A stretch of 64,000 bases of DNA from a bacterium (GCA_023428375.1 JAEYYR010000004.1:1-64000), one strand, 5' to 3'. Positions 27,571 through 39,257 are shown, counted from the first letter of the stretch. Notes: generated by a model from the letters alone, not told the origin. Translations and numbers: made by a program.

Positions 27571-27577
27571 TTAATAA

Positions 27578-27613
27578 TAAAAAAAGAGACCTCGAATCGG
27601 GGTCTCTTTTTTT
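27578..27613. terminator. Bidirectional terminator between convergent operons
   Basis: The stem GAGACC/GGTCTC is flanked by an A-run on the left and a T-run on the right, so it works for both the propeller operon and the minus-strand gene ending at 27635. Confidence 0.88.
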
Positions 27614-27634
27614 ATTTAAATAAGCTTTAATAAA

Positions 27635-28294
27635 TTATTGTACAGTACAGAAATCTTCAGGATTATGAATTTTATCATATTCCATTTCATCAAATTTTTT
27701 CTTACCATACGTCATAATTTCGCCAAAATCTTTTACTGAATCAGCATTTGCAGCAACGATTACCGCTTTAGCCAATTTCGATGGATTCTTAGTCATTGCG
27801 TTGTTCAAAACTGCTTTAGCTGAAAGCTTTGGCTTAGTATCGTGAACAATCTGACTTTCATCAATCAATTGTTGTGCAAGTGATTTTTTCTCAAGAGCAC
27901 ATGTTGTGTGCTTTATTTGCTCTTTAATACTTTCAGATTTTTTTACCGCAGCATTATGCGTTTCGCGTGTATCTCTATATTCATTATAAGCTGATTGAAT
28001 TCCGCGAGCTCGTTGAACGCCCATTGCGCCGATAGCCATTGCATCTAATGGTTTTATATGAATAAGCGCAGCATTTTGTATATGCGGTACAGCAAACTTT
28101 ATAAGATCTAATGGTTTATCCTGTGCAGGCGTTGGAATCACAGGAGCATATTTTTTATAAATATGAGCATGCATACGATCATTTAATTCAAATAAATCTT
28201 TGCCAAGGCTGGTAGAATTAACTTTAAATTTCTGCTCTGATGCTTGCATGCTTAATGCAAAAACAGTGAGCGATATAAAAATTATATTCTTCAT
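27635..28294 (-). CDS. Secreted protein, 219 aa, unknown function
   Basis: The signal peptide is MKNIIFISLTVFALSMQA. The mature protein is helical and Ala/Lys-rich, with a central charged stretch (about 105-150) that may form a coiled coil. It begins one base after the stop of the 28296 gene and is the second gene of a two-gene operon. It is not recognised. Confidence 0.72.
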   Translation of the reverse strand: MKNIIFISLTVFALSMQASEQKFKVNSTSLGKDLFELNDRMHAHIYKKYAPVIPTPAQDKPLDLIKFAVPHIQNAALIHIKPLDAMAIGAMGVQRARGIQSAYNEYRDTRETHNAAVKKSESIKEQIKHTTCALEKKSLAQQLIDESQIVHDTKPKLSAKAVLNNAMTKNPSKLAKAVIVAANADSVKDFGEIMTYGKKKFDEMEYDKIHNPEDFCTVQ

Positions 28295-28295
28295 A

Positions 28296-28721
28296 TTAAC
28301 CTTTCGTTTGAGAATAGAGGCAAGCTACAAATCCAGCAAACCCCAGGGCTCTGCAGCTAAGCTTGAGAGGGGAAGATTGTTTTTGAGCGGTTTTGAAACA
28401 CTCGGTAAAGCTTAGATGATTTTCTAATGCTTTATCAGCTGCCTGCATCCTATTTAATCTTGCACAAGCATTCTTCCAATCAGGAGATGCGATAGTATTT
28501 GCATTAACTAATTGATCTTGCAGGTTATTAATCGCTTTTCTTGAAGATTTAAAATCATATTTTTTAGCTTGCGTATGCAATTTTGCTGCATGCGCTGCAT
28601 CTAATAAAAAGGGACCAGTTACACTGACCGTTGTATAAACAACAATAGCCGGAATTTTTGGTGCTTTATCTGATGCTTGTAAAGCCGCTAAACCAAGTAA
28701 ACCAATCAATATTTTTTTCAT
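28296..28721 (-). CDS. Secreted protein, 141 aa, unknown function
   Basis: The signal peptide is MKKILIGLLGLAALQA. A second hydrophobic stretch (IPAIVVYTTVSVTGPFLL) follows at 25-42, then a helical Ala-rich region and a hydrophobic C-terminus. It is the first gene of a pair with the 27635 gene. AAGGAGCATTGTT is the ribosome site. No family is recognised. Confidence 0.7.
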   Translation of the reverse strand: MKKILIGLLGLAALQASDKAPKIPAIVVYTTVSVTGPFLLDAAHAAKLHTQAKKYDFKSSRKAINNLQDQLVNANTIASPDWKNACARLNRMQAADKALENHLSFTECFKTAQKQSSPLKLSCRALGFAGFVACLYSQTKG

Positions 28722-28839
28722 AACAATGCTCCTTAAAACGTAAGTCTATTTTAAGTGTATCATTGCCAGTAAATATTTCAATTTGCATTGATTTACATTG
28801 TAATAATTAGTCGTTAGTTTCACCAATGAATTAGTTATA

Positions 28840-28868
28840 ATAAAATAAAATGGGGGCCATAAGCCCCC
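28840..28868 (-). terminator. Terminator of the 28875 gene
   Basis: GGGGGC (28852-28857) and GCCCCC (28863-28868) pair around CATAA. On the minus strand the hairpin is followed by ATTTTATTTTATT. Confidence 0.75.
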
Positions 28869-28874
28869 TGACTA

Positions 28875-29525
28875 CTATAAAGTATCTTTTAATTTGTTAA
28901 TTTCTTTTAGATGTTTCTTTTTAATAACAATATTCTTTGAATATGGTGCTAATGATAATTCAATGTATTTTGCTTGAGCGATTTGTTTGCAAAATGGTTT
29001 TAATTCTGGAGTCTCTATTTTTTGCATTCTCTTTAATGCCTTCTTGAACTTTTTATTGCCAAGAGATTGCTCTTCTTCGTTTCCAGAAAGAAACTCTGCA
29101 TAAGATTCTTCAAGTCTTCCGGTCGCGGCTGCGAGGCGTATTAAATCTTTAAATTCTTTAGATTTTATTGTATCATTTTTGGTTCTTTTATCTTTTTTAA
29201 TTGCAATGCGCTCGTTATTAACGCCAATTCGAGTTTCTCTGCTTTTAAAAATCTCTTTAGAGTTATTTAACAAAGTACGAATTTGTCTATCGCGCTCTTC
29301 GGGATTTAAATTTTTAGAGGCATTTAGTGTGCAATGTAATGCATTTAATGCCATTTTTGAGCGCTCTTGATCGTCCTGTGTGCGGATTGCCGCAAATTGT
29401 GCTTGTTGCGCTAGTCTGATCGCTTCTTGCTTTTTAAGTTCGTTATGAACATTAATTTTTTTATATTTTCCCAATACTTGTGTGGACGCCAAAAGACAAT
29501 AAGCAATAAGAAGTGAATTTTTCAT
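28875..29525 (-). CDS. Secreted helical protein, 216 aa
   Basis: The signal peptide is MKNSLLIAYCLLASTQVLG. The mature protein is highly charged and helical. Its C-terminal part 'KKFKKALKRMQKIETPELKPFCKQIAQAK' resembles 'EAFKNILIQLDTIKNPILRNFAAEIANVE' in the adjacent 29540 protein, so the two are probable distant paralogues. It lies 14 bp downstream of that gene in the same transcript. The function is unknown. Confidence 0.72.
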   Translation of the reverse strand: MKNSLLIAYCLLASTQVLGKYKKINVHNELKKQEAIRLAQQAQFAAIRTQDDQERSKMALNALHCTLNASKNLNPEERDRQIRTLLNNSKEIFKSRETRIGVNNERIAIKKDKRTKNDTIKSKEFKDLIRLAAATGRLEESYAEFLSGNEEEQSLGNKKFKKALKRMQKIETPELKPFCKQIAQAKYIELSLAPYSKNIVIKKKHLKEINKLKDTL

Positions 29526-29539
29526 GATATTCCTTGATG

Positions 29540-30094
29540 TTAATCTTTTTTCGATAATGTTAAATTATATCCGAGAAAATATACTTCGGTTGCAAAGCGG
29601 TTATCGATGAACTGTTTTGCACGGATAGCCTTTTTATCCAATCTTGATGTTTCTACATTCGCTATTTCAGCAGCAAAGTTCCTCAGTATTGGATTTTTAA
29701 TAGTATCAAGCTGGATTAAAATATTTTTAAATGCCTCTTGAGAATTTTTGGATTTCTTTTTATTGGGTGAAATGATATTTGGCACCGTCTCATGCAACAC
29801 TTTTACTGTTGGTGCAATAAAATCTAGTTCAACAAAATCATCAAAATTTTCATCTACACTCGAATGTTTTAGCGTGGAAAGATATTTTTTAATCTTAGTA
29901 TTCTTCCTTAATACGCCAGAATATTCTTTCTGCAGGTATTCAAGCGGTGTGATCTTTTTTTTCGGTTCAGATGATGATTTAGAAAATAATGAGGGAAATA
30001 AGGATTTTGAGTTATTTTTTATCTTTTTATCTTCGCCTTGCAATAGCGCATATGAAGTAATGGTTAATATTACGCAAATCAAGATTTTTTTCAT
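29540..30094 (-). CDS. Secreted helical protein, 184 aa
   Basis: A signal peptide of about 20 residues (MKKILICVILTITSYALLQG) precedes a Lys/Ser-rich linker. A helical C-terminal domain shares the 'F...L..(M/L)..I..P.L..F...IA' pattern with the neighbouring 216-aa protein. It heads a two-gene operon and is separated from the upstream 30228 gene by a strong palindromic terminator. No family is recognised. Confidence 0.72.
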   Translation of the reverse strand: MKKILICVILTITSYALLQGEDKKIKNNSKSLFPSLFSKSSSEPKKKITPLEYLQKEYSGVLRKNTKIKKYLSTLKHSSVDENFDDFVELDFIAPTVKVLHETVPNIISPNKKKSKNSQEAFKNILIQLDTIKNPILRNFAAEIANVETSRLDKKAIRAKQFIDNRFATEVYFLGYNLTLSKKD

Positions 30095-30156
30095 AACTTC
30101 TCCGTAAAGAATTTCATAGACAATCTAACTCTTTTTTTAATTTATACAAGTTATTT

Positions 30157-30194
30157 ATATCAAAAAAGGCCGTATTTACGGCCTTTTTTGATAT
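30157..30194. terminator. 38-bp perfect palindrome, bidirectional terminator
   Basis: The 18-base arms 30157-30174 and 30177-30194 are exact inverses, separated by TT. The arms contain an A6 and a T6 tract flanking GGCCGT. It serves as terminator for the minus-strand 30228 gene. The stem length is exceptional for a simple terminator. Confidence 0.8.
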
Positions 30195-30227
30195 CTTTGA
30201 TTTGAAATTTTTCTTACTATTACAAAC

Positions 30228-31019
30228 TTATTTTACAGGTTTAATTTTTGACAATTTGCTTCCGAATGATTGGTCAAATTGTTGTGCCAAATTTTCAATA
30301 TCCAATTTTGTATATTCTGGTAATTCGATTTGGGACTGCATAAGCTTATTATTTAATTCTTGCAATGCATCATTACCGATTTTGTATTTATACTGCAACA
30401 TCGACGCATTAGCATTAATATTTGTAGTTTGTTTAAGGGCACGTAAAAAGTTTTCGCGTCCTTGCTTTTGTAGTGTATCGCTTTTCTTAGTCATTTGATT
30501 TAAAGCTTGAGTGAATAAAGCTTCATTAAGCATCAAATGTGCCAAATTTTTGCAATCGTTCTTGCTAAGCGTATTTTTTGCTTTTTTATGCATAGCATTA
30601 TGCATCTTTTTACGCATTTCTTTTTGAGTAAAAAATGGTACAGCATCTTTAACTAAATTTGGAACGCTATTTTTACCTTGAACCTTAATGCCGCCATTAT
30701 TCATTGCTTGCACGGTAAAATAAATTGAATTTGCAAAATGATTACATGCGCGCTCGTCGGTAATTCGTTTTGCGTGCTTATCGTATTTAGATAGAGTGAT
30801 TTTTTCGATTAGATTTTTTTCAGATTTGCTCAGAGCTTCTATTGCAAGCTGATGCGATTGCTTAGATAAAAGAATAAAATTTTCTGCTTTATCGGTGCGT
30901 GTGATGGGAGTATTATTAGATTCAACCGATGAGTTGTCGAATTCTTCCCCGCAGATGAATGGATTTAAAAGAATTGCTGCAGTTAATATCACAAATTTCT
31001 TAGATGTATCTCTCAACAT
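30228..31019 (-). CDS. Secreted helical protein, 263 aa
   Basis: I place the start at the ATG at 31019, preceded by AAAGGAATTT, where a signal peptide begins (MLRDTSKKFVILTAAILLNPFICG). The longer frame from 31091 adds 24 residues with no Shine-Dalgarno. The mature protein is helical and Lys/Asn-rich. Its 'ENFLRALKQTTNIN' region weakly resembles the two helical proteins downstream. The function is unknown. Confidence 0.7.
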   Translation of the reverse strand: MLRDTSKKFVILTAAILLNPFICGEEFDNSSVESNNTPITRTDKAENFILLSKQSHQLAIEALSKSEKNLIEKITLSKYDKHAKRITDERACNHFANSIYFTVQAMNNGGIKVQGKNSVPNLVKDAVPFFTQKEMRKKMHNAMHKKAKNTLSKNDCKNLAHLMLNEALFTQALNQMTKKSDTLQKQGRENFLRALKQTTNINANASMLQYKYKIGNDALQELNNKLMQSQIELPEYTKLDIENLAQQFDQSFGSKLSKIKPVK

Positions 31020-31162
31020 AATAAATTCCTTTCTGTTGAAAATCATTACTAGCGTAGGCTCTTTTTTATTATATTGCAATTTATTTTGCAAAAAACGCCT
31101 ATTTTATCGCTATTTTATCGAATTGGGAGTATATTTTTTCTATACTTTGCGAGGGGATTTAT

Positions 31163-32353
31163 ATGGTATTATTAATTGCATTTTTGTCTTTAGCGTCACT
31201 AATATTCGGTAATGATGAATATAGGCACACGCATGTTAAAACTTTGCTTAATATTTGTCTTAATTATTATGGCGAGAAGGTTCAAGGCGGGTCTCTAGAA
31301 GCCAAGCAAGCTCTGTATAGAAAATTAAAATCTTGTATAGCTGAAGGATGCGAGAGATTGATAGATTTTTATCCTTGTTATTTTATAAACTTTCAAAAAG
31401 CTGAATGGTTAACTCCTTATCAATGTGAAAGTATTCAATGTGACTGCAAGGGCAACATAAAGATCTTGAGTATAAGTTATCATATTAAAGAGTACTTTCC
31501 GTATCTCATTTTGTATCAAATGCATGCAGATGGTCCAATATGTCAGATATGGGATTCTCAAGCAAAAGTTGTAGTTAAAACAATTGCTTTGGAAAACAAA
31601 AATGTTAGGGTTCAATTAGGTTGCAAATCTTTGTTTTGGCCAAAAAGCGATACCTCCTTATATAAATATGACATAGAATCAGAGCAGCAAAGTATGGTGC
31701 ATCTGCCTACGCATAATAAATTTTATCCATCGATCCACGATAGTGCGATTTTTTATTTATTAAATCATCATGGTGCCAAGAAATCAGTATCCAAATTAGA
31801 ACTTGGTAACTCAATGTCAACTATGCATCACACTTTTGATATAAGTTTTATGGCTGAATCATTAGAAATAATCAGTCTTATTGAGATCGCGAACAAAAAG
31901 TATAGTTATTTAAAGGCAGGAAAAAATTTATATCTCTATAACTACAAAAAAGGTTATGTACATCAAGAAAAATTTGCGGAAGATGTAGCACAAGTATGCT
32001 GCAGTAATGATAATCAGCTGTTTTCATTTGCAACTAAAAAGAATAATCAAAATGATGTTCAATCAAATTTGCATGTTTTTTTTGCGGACGATATTGCGAG
32101 TCCATTGTATGTAATGAATGTATCTCCCTTTCTTTCTTATATGTTTTCACCGTCAAACAGGCCTATTTTTTTCTTTTGGAAATCAGGTCAACAATGCGGT
32201 TATTGGGACGGTAATCACATGGTTCCTGAAGCAGAGATCAAGTCCTTAGAAGATATTCATAGTATTAAGCCATTTGTATTAACTAATGCTAAAAATGATT
32301 TATTAGAAATGAATGAATATGATTTTTCGGCAAATGAAAATCAAAATAATTGA
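31163..32353 (+). CDS. Secreted protein, 396 aa, possible beta-propeller
   Basis: The signal peptide is MVLLIAFLSLASLIFG. An N-terminal helical part (20-65) precedes repeated strand units with motifs such as 'ICQIWDSQAKVVVKTIAL' and 'SLYKYDIESEQQSMVHL', similar in style to the propeller-like triplet at 23955-27570. An AGGGGA ribosome site precedes the ATG. The gene overlaps the 3' end of the convergent herA by 13 bp. The assignment is tentative. Confidence 0.7.
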   Translation: MVLLIAFLSLASLIFGNDEYRHTHVKTLLNICLNYYGEKVQGGSLEAKQALYRKLKSCIAEGCERLIDFYPCYFINFQKAEWLTPYQCESIQCDCKGNIKILSISYHIKEYFPYLILYQMHADGPICQIWDSQAKVVVKTIALENKNVRVQLGCKSLFWPKSDTSLYKYDIESEQQSMVHLPTHNKFYPSIHDSAIFYLLNHHGAKKSVSKLELGNSMSTMHHTFDISFMAESLEIISLIEIANKKYSYLKAGKNLYLYNYKKGYVHQEKFAEDVAQVCCSNDNQLFSFATKKNNQNDVQSNLHVFFADDIASPLYVMNVSPFLSYMFSPSNRPIFFFWKSGQQCGYWDGNHMVPEAEIKSLEDIHSIKPFVLTNAKNDLLEMNEYDFSANENQNN

Positions 32354-33926
32354 TCGAGAATTTCTTCAACTGGCTTATAGGCAATTTGTTGCATTGCTGA
32401 ATAGAAAGTTTCATCATAACTACGAGATTCAATAACGATCGGCATGGGAACCGCGTGTCCCATAATCAGTACTTGTTTCTTGCTATCAAGGCCTGAAAGC
32501 ACGGTGCGCAATTGTTGTGCTCCAGAAACACCGGTGAGTACTGCTTGAATGTCTTTATCATCATTGAGTTGAGCCACAATTTTGGTGCCAATTTGCGATA
32601 AAACTTCAGCATCAATACCAGAAGGGCGTTGATCTACCACCAGCAAAGATACATAATACTTACGCATTTCTCGAGCAATAGTACCAAATATTGTTTGTCG
32701 TGCCGCTTGGAGATTTAAAAATTTATGGGCTTCTTCCACCACAATCATTAATTTTTTTGGTTCATCGCCAGCGGACTGTGTTGCTAAAAATTTTTCTGTT
32801 TTTTCAGTATATGCTTTATGTAAGGCCCGTGTAATAATGTTGGCAATCAAAAGATAACAGAGTGTTGATGTATAGTTACCAAATTCAAGGATAATCGATT
32901 TGCCCTTATCAAGATATTCAACCATGCGAGCAATAACGTCTTCTGTTGCATCATCTGATAAAAATCCAAATCGTTCTAATCCTTTGAGCTTACGATGTAA
33001 CGCTGCTAAAGATTCAACATTTGCACCGACTTCTTGTGCTAATTCTTTTAATTGGTCAGAGCGTGATAAAAGGGTTGAGAGCCATAAGTTTTTATATTTA
33101 GCAGCTACTAAATAGGCCGATTCATATGCGGTGGGATTTAAATTCAATTCATCTTGCAATGCAATAACATCTTCGACTTGAATTTTTGAATAGGGTATAC
33201 GAATTATTAAGTCAGGATTTCCACCACGTCGTCTACTAGATTGGGGATCCAATGAGCAAATAACAATGTCAGAAGGGAATAGGCTTTTTAATCCTTTTAC
33301 AAAAGGACCGCCTTCTTTGCGTGCCTGTACGCCATATTCATTATGCATATCAAAAATAAGACACACACTTTTTTTATTTTTTATAAGCCCAGCAAGCATT
33401 AATCGCGTCAAAAATGTTTTTCCGGTACCGGTTTTACCAAAAATACCGTTACTGCGTTCACCAAAACGTTCAAGATCGATGCAAACTTCAGCATCCATAT
33501 CTAAGGGATTGCCAATATTAAAGTAAGCACTTTGGCCTTGTTGTTCTTTGCCAAATATACGTGCAATATCTTCTTTATTAGCTTGTAAAACGGGTGCAAA
33601 ATGAGGTGGAATACTTTTGACCGGTGCATGATTGCCAAACTTATTTAGTGCAAGCATGGGACGTAAGCGTACCAATGCATACATGCGTTGTGTGGCTATA
33701 ATTTGGTTTAATAAGTGTTCATGCTCTTGCGGAGGATATTGAATTATCTCTTGATCAGCTACTTCCAACGTTATATCGGTAACTAATGAAAAAAATTGTA
33801 ATTGTTCACTTTGAATACAAACAAAATTACCCGTTTTGATTGTATCTAATGAAATACCTTGGGTAACCCGCATTACTAATCCCTCAGTAAGCGATCCGCC
33901 AATAATTGAACCAATTGTTTTATTTT

Positions 33927-33930
<4 letters not shown>
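32341..33930 (-). CDS. HerA-like DNA-translocating ATPase, 529 aa
   Basis: HerA/FtsK-superfamily hexameric ATPases pump DNA, often with a NurA nuclease. An N-terminal beta-barrel (HAS-like) domain spans 1-100. Walker A GKTGTGKT is at 165-172, Walker B 'LMIVVEEAHKFL' near 410, and a sensor/arginine region 'SLLVVDQRPSGIDAEVLSQIGTKIVAQL' follows. The 'VVEEAHKFL' and 'QRPS' motifs are diagnostic of the DUF87/HerA group. No nurA is in the window. It overlaps atpC by 4 bp (ATGA), an unusual neighbour that implies shared transcription with ATP synthase genes. Confidence 0.9.
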
Positions 33931-35671
<1,741 letters not shown>

Positions 35672-35713
35672 CTAAATATAAAAAATAGAGAAATGCATTC
35701 ATTTATGCAGGTT

Positions 35714-36592
35714 TTAATGAAACAGTACTTCAAGACGCGCTTTATCAAAATTAATGGGATCTGAAAGAATTTTTTTTGCGAGAAGTGTTTTCTCGTTAAT
35801 GATTTTAAATCCGTGACTTTTATACCACTTTATTAGGTCGTGACCCGAGGCTTTTTTGTACCCAAATGGCTGGATAAATAATTCTACGCTGCACGCTTTT
35901 TTAATTTTAGCAAAACGAGTCAAGCATTCTAAAGCCATTTTCCCTAAGTTTCTTTGACGATAATCGGATGCTATATAAAAACGCGAAACATTCACCGTAT
36001 CCTTTTCAGGAAAATCAAACAATGCCATGCCGATAACATAATTATTCTTTGTTGTGTCGATTATATCTATGACATATCTGTCGGAATTCATTTTTAAGTC
36101 TAGTAAATATACCGAATCGGGTGCGGTGGGAAGTATGTGTTGTAGATGATCATGCAAATGTATTGAAAAAACAAAGGATTCAAATTCATCAAAATGATAA
36201 TTAATTGCATGGTTTGGTTGGGTTGTGCCAAGCAAATATTTTTCAGGATCTTTTATTGTATTAGGTTCGATACATAAGCCAGCCCATTTTTTTTCTCTCA
36301 AATGATGTAATAAATAGCTAAAAAATTGGTAATGCGCTTGATAATCGGTTTTCTTTTTGCAGATATATTTTTTAAGTGCATAGAGTGATGCATTTTGGCT
36401 TGAAAGAATGTCAAACGCTGCCCATATTTGAACTCTTTTGCAGCAGCTTTTATCGCTATCTTTTAAAGAATAGGTATAAGTCTGTTCAAGTGTTTTGCGG
36501 TATTCCTTAGTGTCATCATCCACGGTATTAAATGTATAGTCATAATCAGAGCCAGTAATAAAATGTATGATAAGACAGAATAAATAGATCAT
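35714..36592 (-). CDS. Secreted GNAT-type N-acetyltransferase, 292 aa
   Basis: The N-terminus is a signal peptide (MIYLFCLIIHFITG, cleavage before SDYDY). The C-terminal half is a GNAT domain: strands 'YVIGMALFDFPEKDTVNVSRFYIASDYR', the acetyl-CoA motif RQRNLGKMAL from residue 212, and the closing 'GHDLIKWYKSHGFKI' typical of the family. The N-terminal half (20-150) is helical and unrecognised. An exported GNAT enzyme would need acetyl-CoA outside the bacterial cytoplasm, which suggests action in a host cell. The target is unknown. Confidence 0.8.
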   Translation of the reverse strand: MIYLFCLIIHFITGSDYDYTFNTVDDDTKEYRKTLEQTYTYSLKDSDKSCCKRVQIWAAFDILSSQNASLYALKKYICKKKTDYQAHYQFFSYLLHHLREKKWAGLCIEPNTIKDPEKYLLGTTQPNHAINYHFDEFESFVFSIHLHDHLQHILPTAPDSVYLLDLKMNSDRYVIDIIDTTKNNYVIGMALFDFPEKDTVNVSRFYIASDYRQRNLGKMALECLTRFAKIKKACSVELFIQPFGYKKASGHDLIKWYKSHGFKIINEKTLLAKKILSDPINFDKARLEVLFH

Positions 36593-36664
36593 CTTTTAAC
36601 CTCAATGTACTTGAGAGTATGAGGGTGTTTCCTTAATGAATGCAAGAGATAATTGAATATTAGT

Positions 36665-36691
36665 GGAGGGGAAAACTTCCCCTCCTTTTTA
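36665..36691. terminator. Hairpin downstream of lon
   Basis: GGAGGGGAA (36665-36673) and TTCCCCTCC (36677-36685) form a 9-bp GC-rich stem. The T-run (36686-36690) lies on the plus-strand side, though lon is on the minus strand and no plus gene ends here. It may still terminate lon transcripts weakly. Confidence 0.55.
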
Positions 36692-36693
36692 TT

Positions 36694-39039
36694 TTACTGT
36701 TCAAGTCCCATCAAGACATGATTAAGAACTTCATCTGCATGACTTACCCAAATAACATCAACTTGTTTGACGAGATCTTCTAATCCCACAATGTCGTTTT
36801 TGTTCTTCTCAGGTAATATGATATGCGGAACGGAGTTTCTTATTGCTGCTAATATTTTTTCCTTCACTCCACCAATTGGCATAACTTTACCTTGAAGGTT
36901 TATTTCACCCGTCATAGCATAGTCTGCATTAATTGGGCGTTTGGTGAGTGCAGAAAGAATACTTGAAAGCATCGTTACACCAGCTGAAGGTCCATCTTTT
37001 GGTGTTGCACCGGCAGGAACGTGAATATGAAGGTCATATTGCGTGAACATTTTTGGTTCAATGCTGAATTCATGCGCATGTGCACGAGCATAGCTCATTG
37101 CAGCTTGTGCAGATTCTTTCATCACATCGCCAAGTTGTCCAGTAAGAATCAAGCGTCCTTTGCCAGGCATAATAACCGCTTCAATTTTCAATAATTCACC
37201 GCCATATGCCGTCCATGCAAGACCATTGGTAATACCAACAAGATGTTCGCGATCATGACCATCGCTTAAGAATCTTTGTGGACCAAGATAGGTATTGAGC
37301 GAATCTGGAGTGAATGATACCACTCGTTGATCTTCTACGATGCATCGCGCTGCTTTAGAGCATAATTTCTTAACCAATCGTTCTAATTCACGTACGCCAG
37401 CTTCACGGGTATAGCTTGAAATAAGCTCTTTAACTACCGGTTCGGTTATGGTGATTGGTTGGTTATCAAGTCCAGTTTCTTTAATAGATTTTGGTAACAG
37501 ATAGCGATTTGCTATATGCATCTTTTCTTCAAGGGTATAACCAGATAATTGAATGATCTCCATACGATCACGTAATGGCTCAGACAATGTTTCTAAGGTA
37601 TTTGCCGTTGCGATGAAAATGACCTTGGAGATATCAAATGGAATTCCAAGATAATTATCATAGAACGTCTTGTTTTGATTTGGATCTAATACCTCAAGCA
37701 TAGCCGCTGATGGATCGCCACGGAAATCAGAACCAATCTTATCAAGTTCATCGATGATGATTACGGGATTCATCGTACCGGCTTTACGCATAGCTTGAAT
37801 AAAGCGTCCTGGCATAGCACCAACATAGGTACGACGATGACCACGAATCTCTGCTTCGTCTTTAACGCCGCCCAATGAAATGCGATAGTATTCACGGCCT
37901 AAACATCGTGCAATCGATTTGCCTAATGATGTTTTACCAGTTCCTGGAGGTCCAGCGAAACATAATATCGGCGTGGTGCCGTCTTGGTTGAGCTTTCTGA
38001 CCGATATAAAATCAAGAATGCGTTCTTTAATCTCTTTTAATCCATAATGATCTTCATCAAGAATGGTGCGAGCGCGATTGATATCAAGATTATCAACGGT
38101 TTCATTGCCCCACGGCATTGCCAGTACCCATTCAAGGTAGGTGCGAATGACGGCTGCTTCCATTGAATCAGGCGCTGTTTTTTCTAGACGATTTATTTGA
38201 CGTACGATTTCTTGTTGAGAATCTTCTGGAATTGGCAATTCAGCAAGTTTGGTGCGGAATTTTTCAATATCCTCAATATCATCTTCGCCAAGTTCTTTTT
38301 TGATTGCGCGAAGTTGTTCTCTTAAATAAAATTCTTTCTGTGATTTGTTCATCGAGTCACGAGCACGATTTTTAATGCGCTCTTGCACTTCGGCAACTTC
38401 GATTTCTTTGCTCAGGTGTTTATAAAGACCTTCTAAGAAATCTGCGTAACAAACGGTTTCAAGTAATGCTTGAGCATTTTCAACAGAAAGATTGAGATGT
38501 GAAATCAAAAAGTCAGCAATTTTTTCTGGATCATGCATCTTCGATAAAATAACATGAAAATCAGGACTTAATGAATGACCAGTCAAAGCCATTTTGTCCG
38601 CAAGTGATTTGATGTTCTTCACTTGAGCTGCAATTTCTGTTGCGTCTTCTTCGCCATCAACATGACGAATAATTGCTGCGCTCAAAATATCTTCTTCGGC
38701 CATAATTGTATCTGCCGTTGCTTTGCAAATACCTTGCACTAAGATTTTGATCCCGCCTTCTGGAATCTTTATGAGTCGCATTATAGAAGCGATCGTTCCA
38801 GTGGTGTATAAATCTTTGGTGCCTATAGCACCTTGATGCTCGGCTGACTGCTTGCGTGAAGCTAAAAGTAAAACTGTTTTTGACTCGTCCTCAAGAGCCT
38901 TATTTATCCCCTTAATAATCCGCTCATCAAGCACCAATAACGGTACAATCATGTGCGGAAAAACGACGACATCCATCGTTGGTATTACTGGGAGTATGTC
39001 TGGAATAGCTTCATGAAGAGACTTTTGTGACATTTTCAT
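36694..39039 (-). CDS. lon: ATP-dependent protease Lon
   Basis: This is a full-length LonA of 781 aa (E. coli 784). It degrades misfolded and regulatory proteins in the cytoplasm as a hexamer. The N-terminal substrate-binding LAN domain covers 15-205, followed by a helical region. The AAA+ module has Walker A GPPGTGKTS near 355 and Walker B VIIIDELDKI. The Ser-Lys protease domain has PKDGPSAGV (Ser) and GGVKEKI (Lys). GGGGAG precedes the start. Like clpB it stands alone. No CIRCE element is seen in the 262 bp upstream. Confidence 0.98.
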   Translation of the reverse strand: MKMSQKSLHEAIPDILPVIPTMDVVVFPHMIVPLLVLDERIIKGINKALEDESKTVLLLASRKQSAEHQGAIGTKDLYTTGTIASIMRLIKIPEGGIKILVQGICKATADTIMAEEDILSAAIIRHVDGEEDATEIAAQVKNIKSLADKMALTGHSLSPDFHVILSKMHDPEKIADFLISHLNLSVENAQALLETVCYADFLEGLYKHLSKEIEVAEVQERIKNRARDSMNKSQKEFYLREQLRAIKKELGEDDIEDIEKFRTKLAELPIPEDSQQEIVRQINRLEKTAPDSMEAAVIRTYLEWVLAMPWGNETVDNLDINRARTILDEDHYGLKEIKERILDFISVRKLNQDGTTPILCFAGPPGTGKTSLGKSIARCLGREYYRISLGGVKDEAEIRGHRRTYVGAMPGRFIQAMRKAGTMNPVIIIDELDKIGSDFRGDPSAAMLEVLDPNQNKTFYDNYLGIPFDISKVIFIATANTLETLSEPLRDRMEIIQLSGYTLEEKMHIANRYLLPKSIKETGLDNQPITITEPVVKELISSYTREAGVRELERLVKKLCSKAARCIVEDQRVVSFTPDSLNTYLGPQRFLSDGHDREHLVGITNGLAWTAYGGELLKIEAVIMPGKGRLILTGQLGDVMKESAQAAMSYARAHAHEFSIEPKMFTQYDLHIHVPAGATPKDGPSAGVTMLSSILSALTKRPINADYAMTGEINLQGKVMPIGGVKEKILAAIRNSVPHIILPEKNKNDIVGLEDLVKQVDVIWVSHADEVLNHVLMGLEQ

Positions 39040-39257
39040 TGTTCACTCCCCCTAATTTCACCCTTAACGGGCTCCCTTAAACTTAATTTCCCTACCCTGA
39101 GTATAGAGAATATGTTGATTTGAAAACAACATTACAACAACAATTCATTCATTTTAGTACTGTAGATAATATTTTGTGGTCCAATAGGTAAATCGGTTAA
39201 AATGCAGATAGGAAATGCGTTCGATAAACGTTTAAATTTAAATAATAAAGTTTTTGC

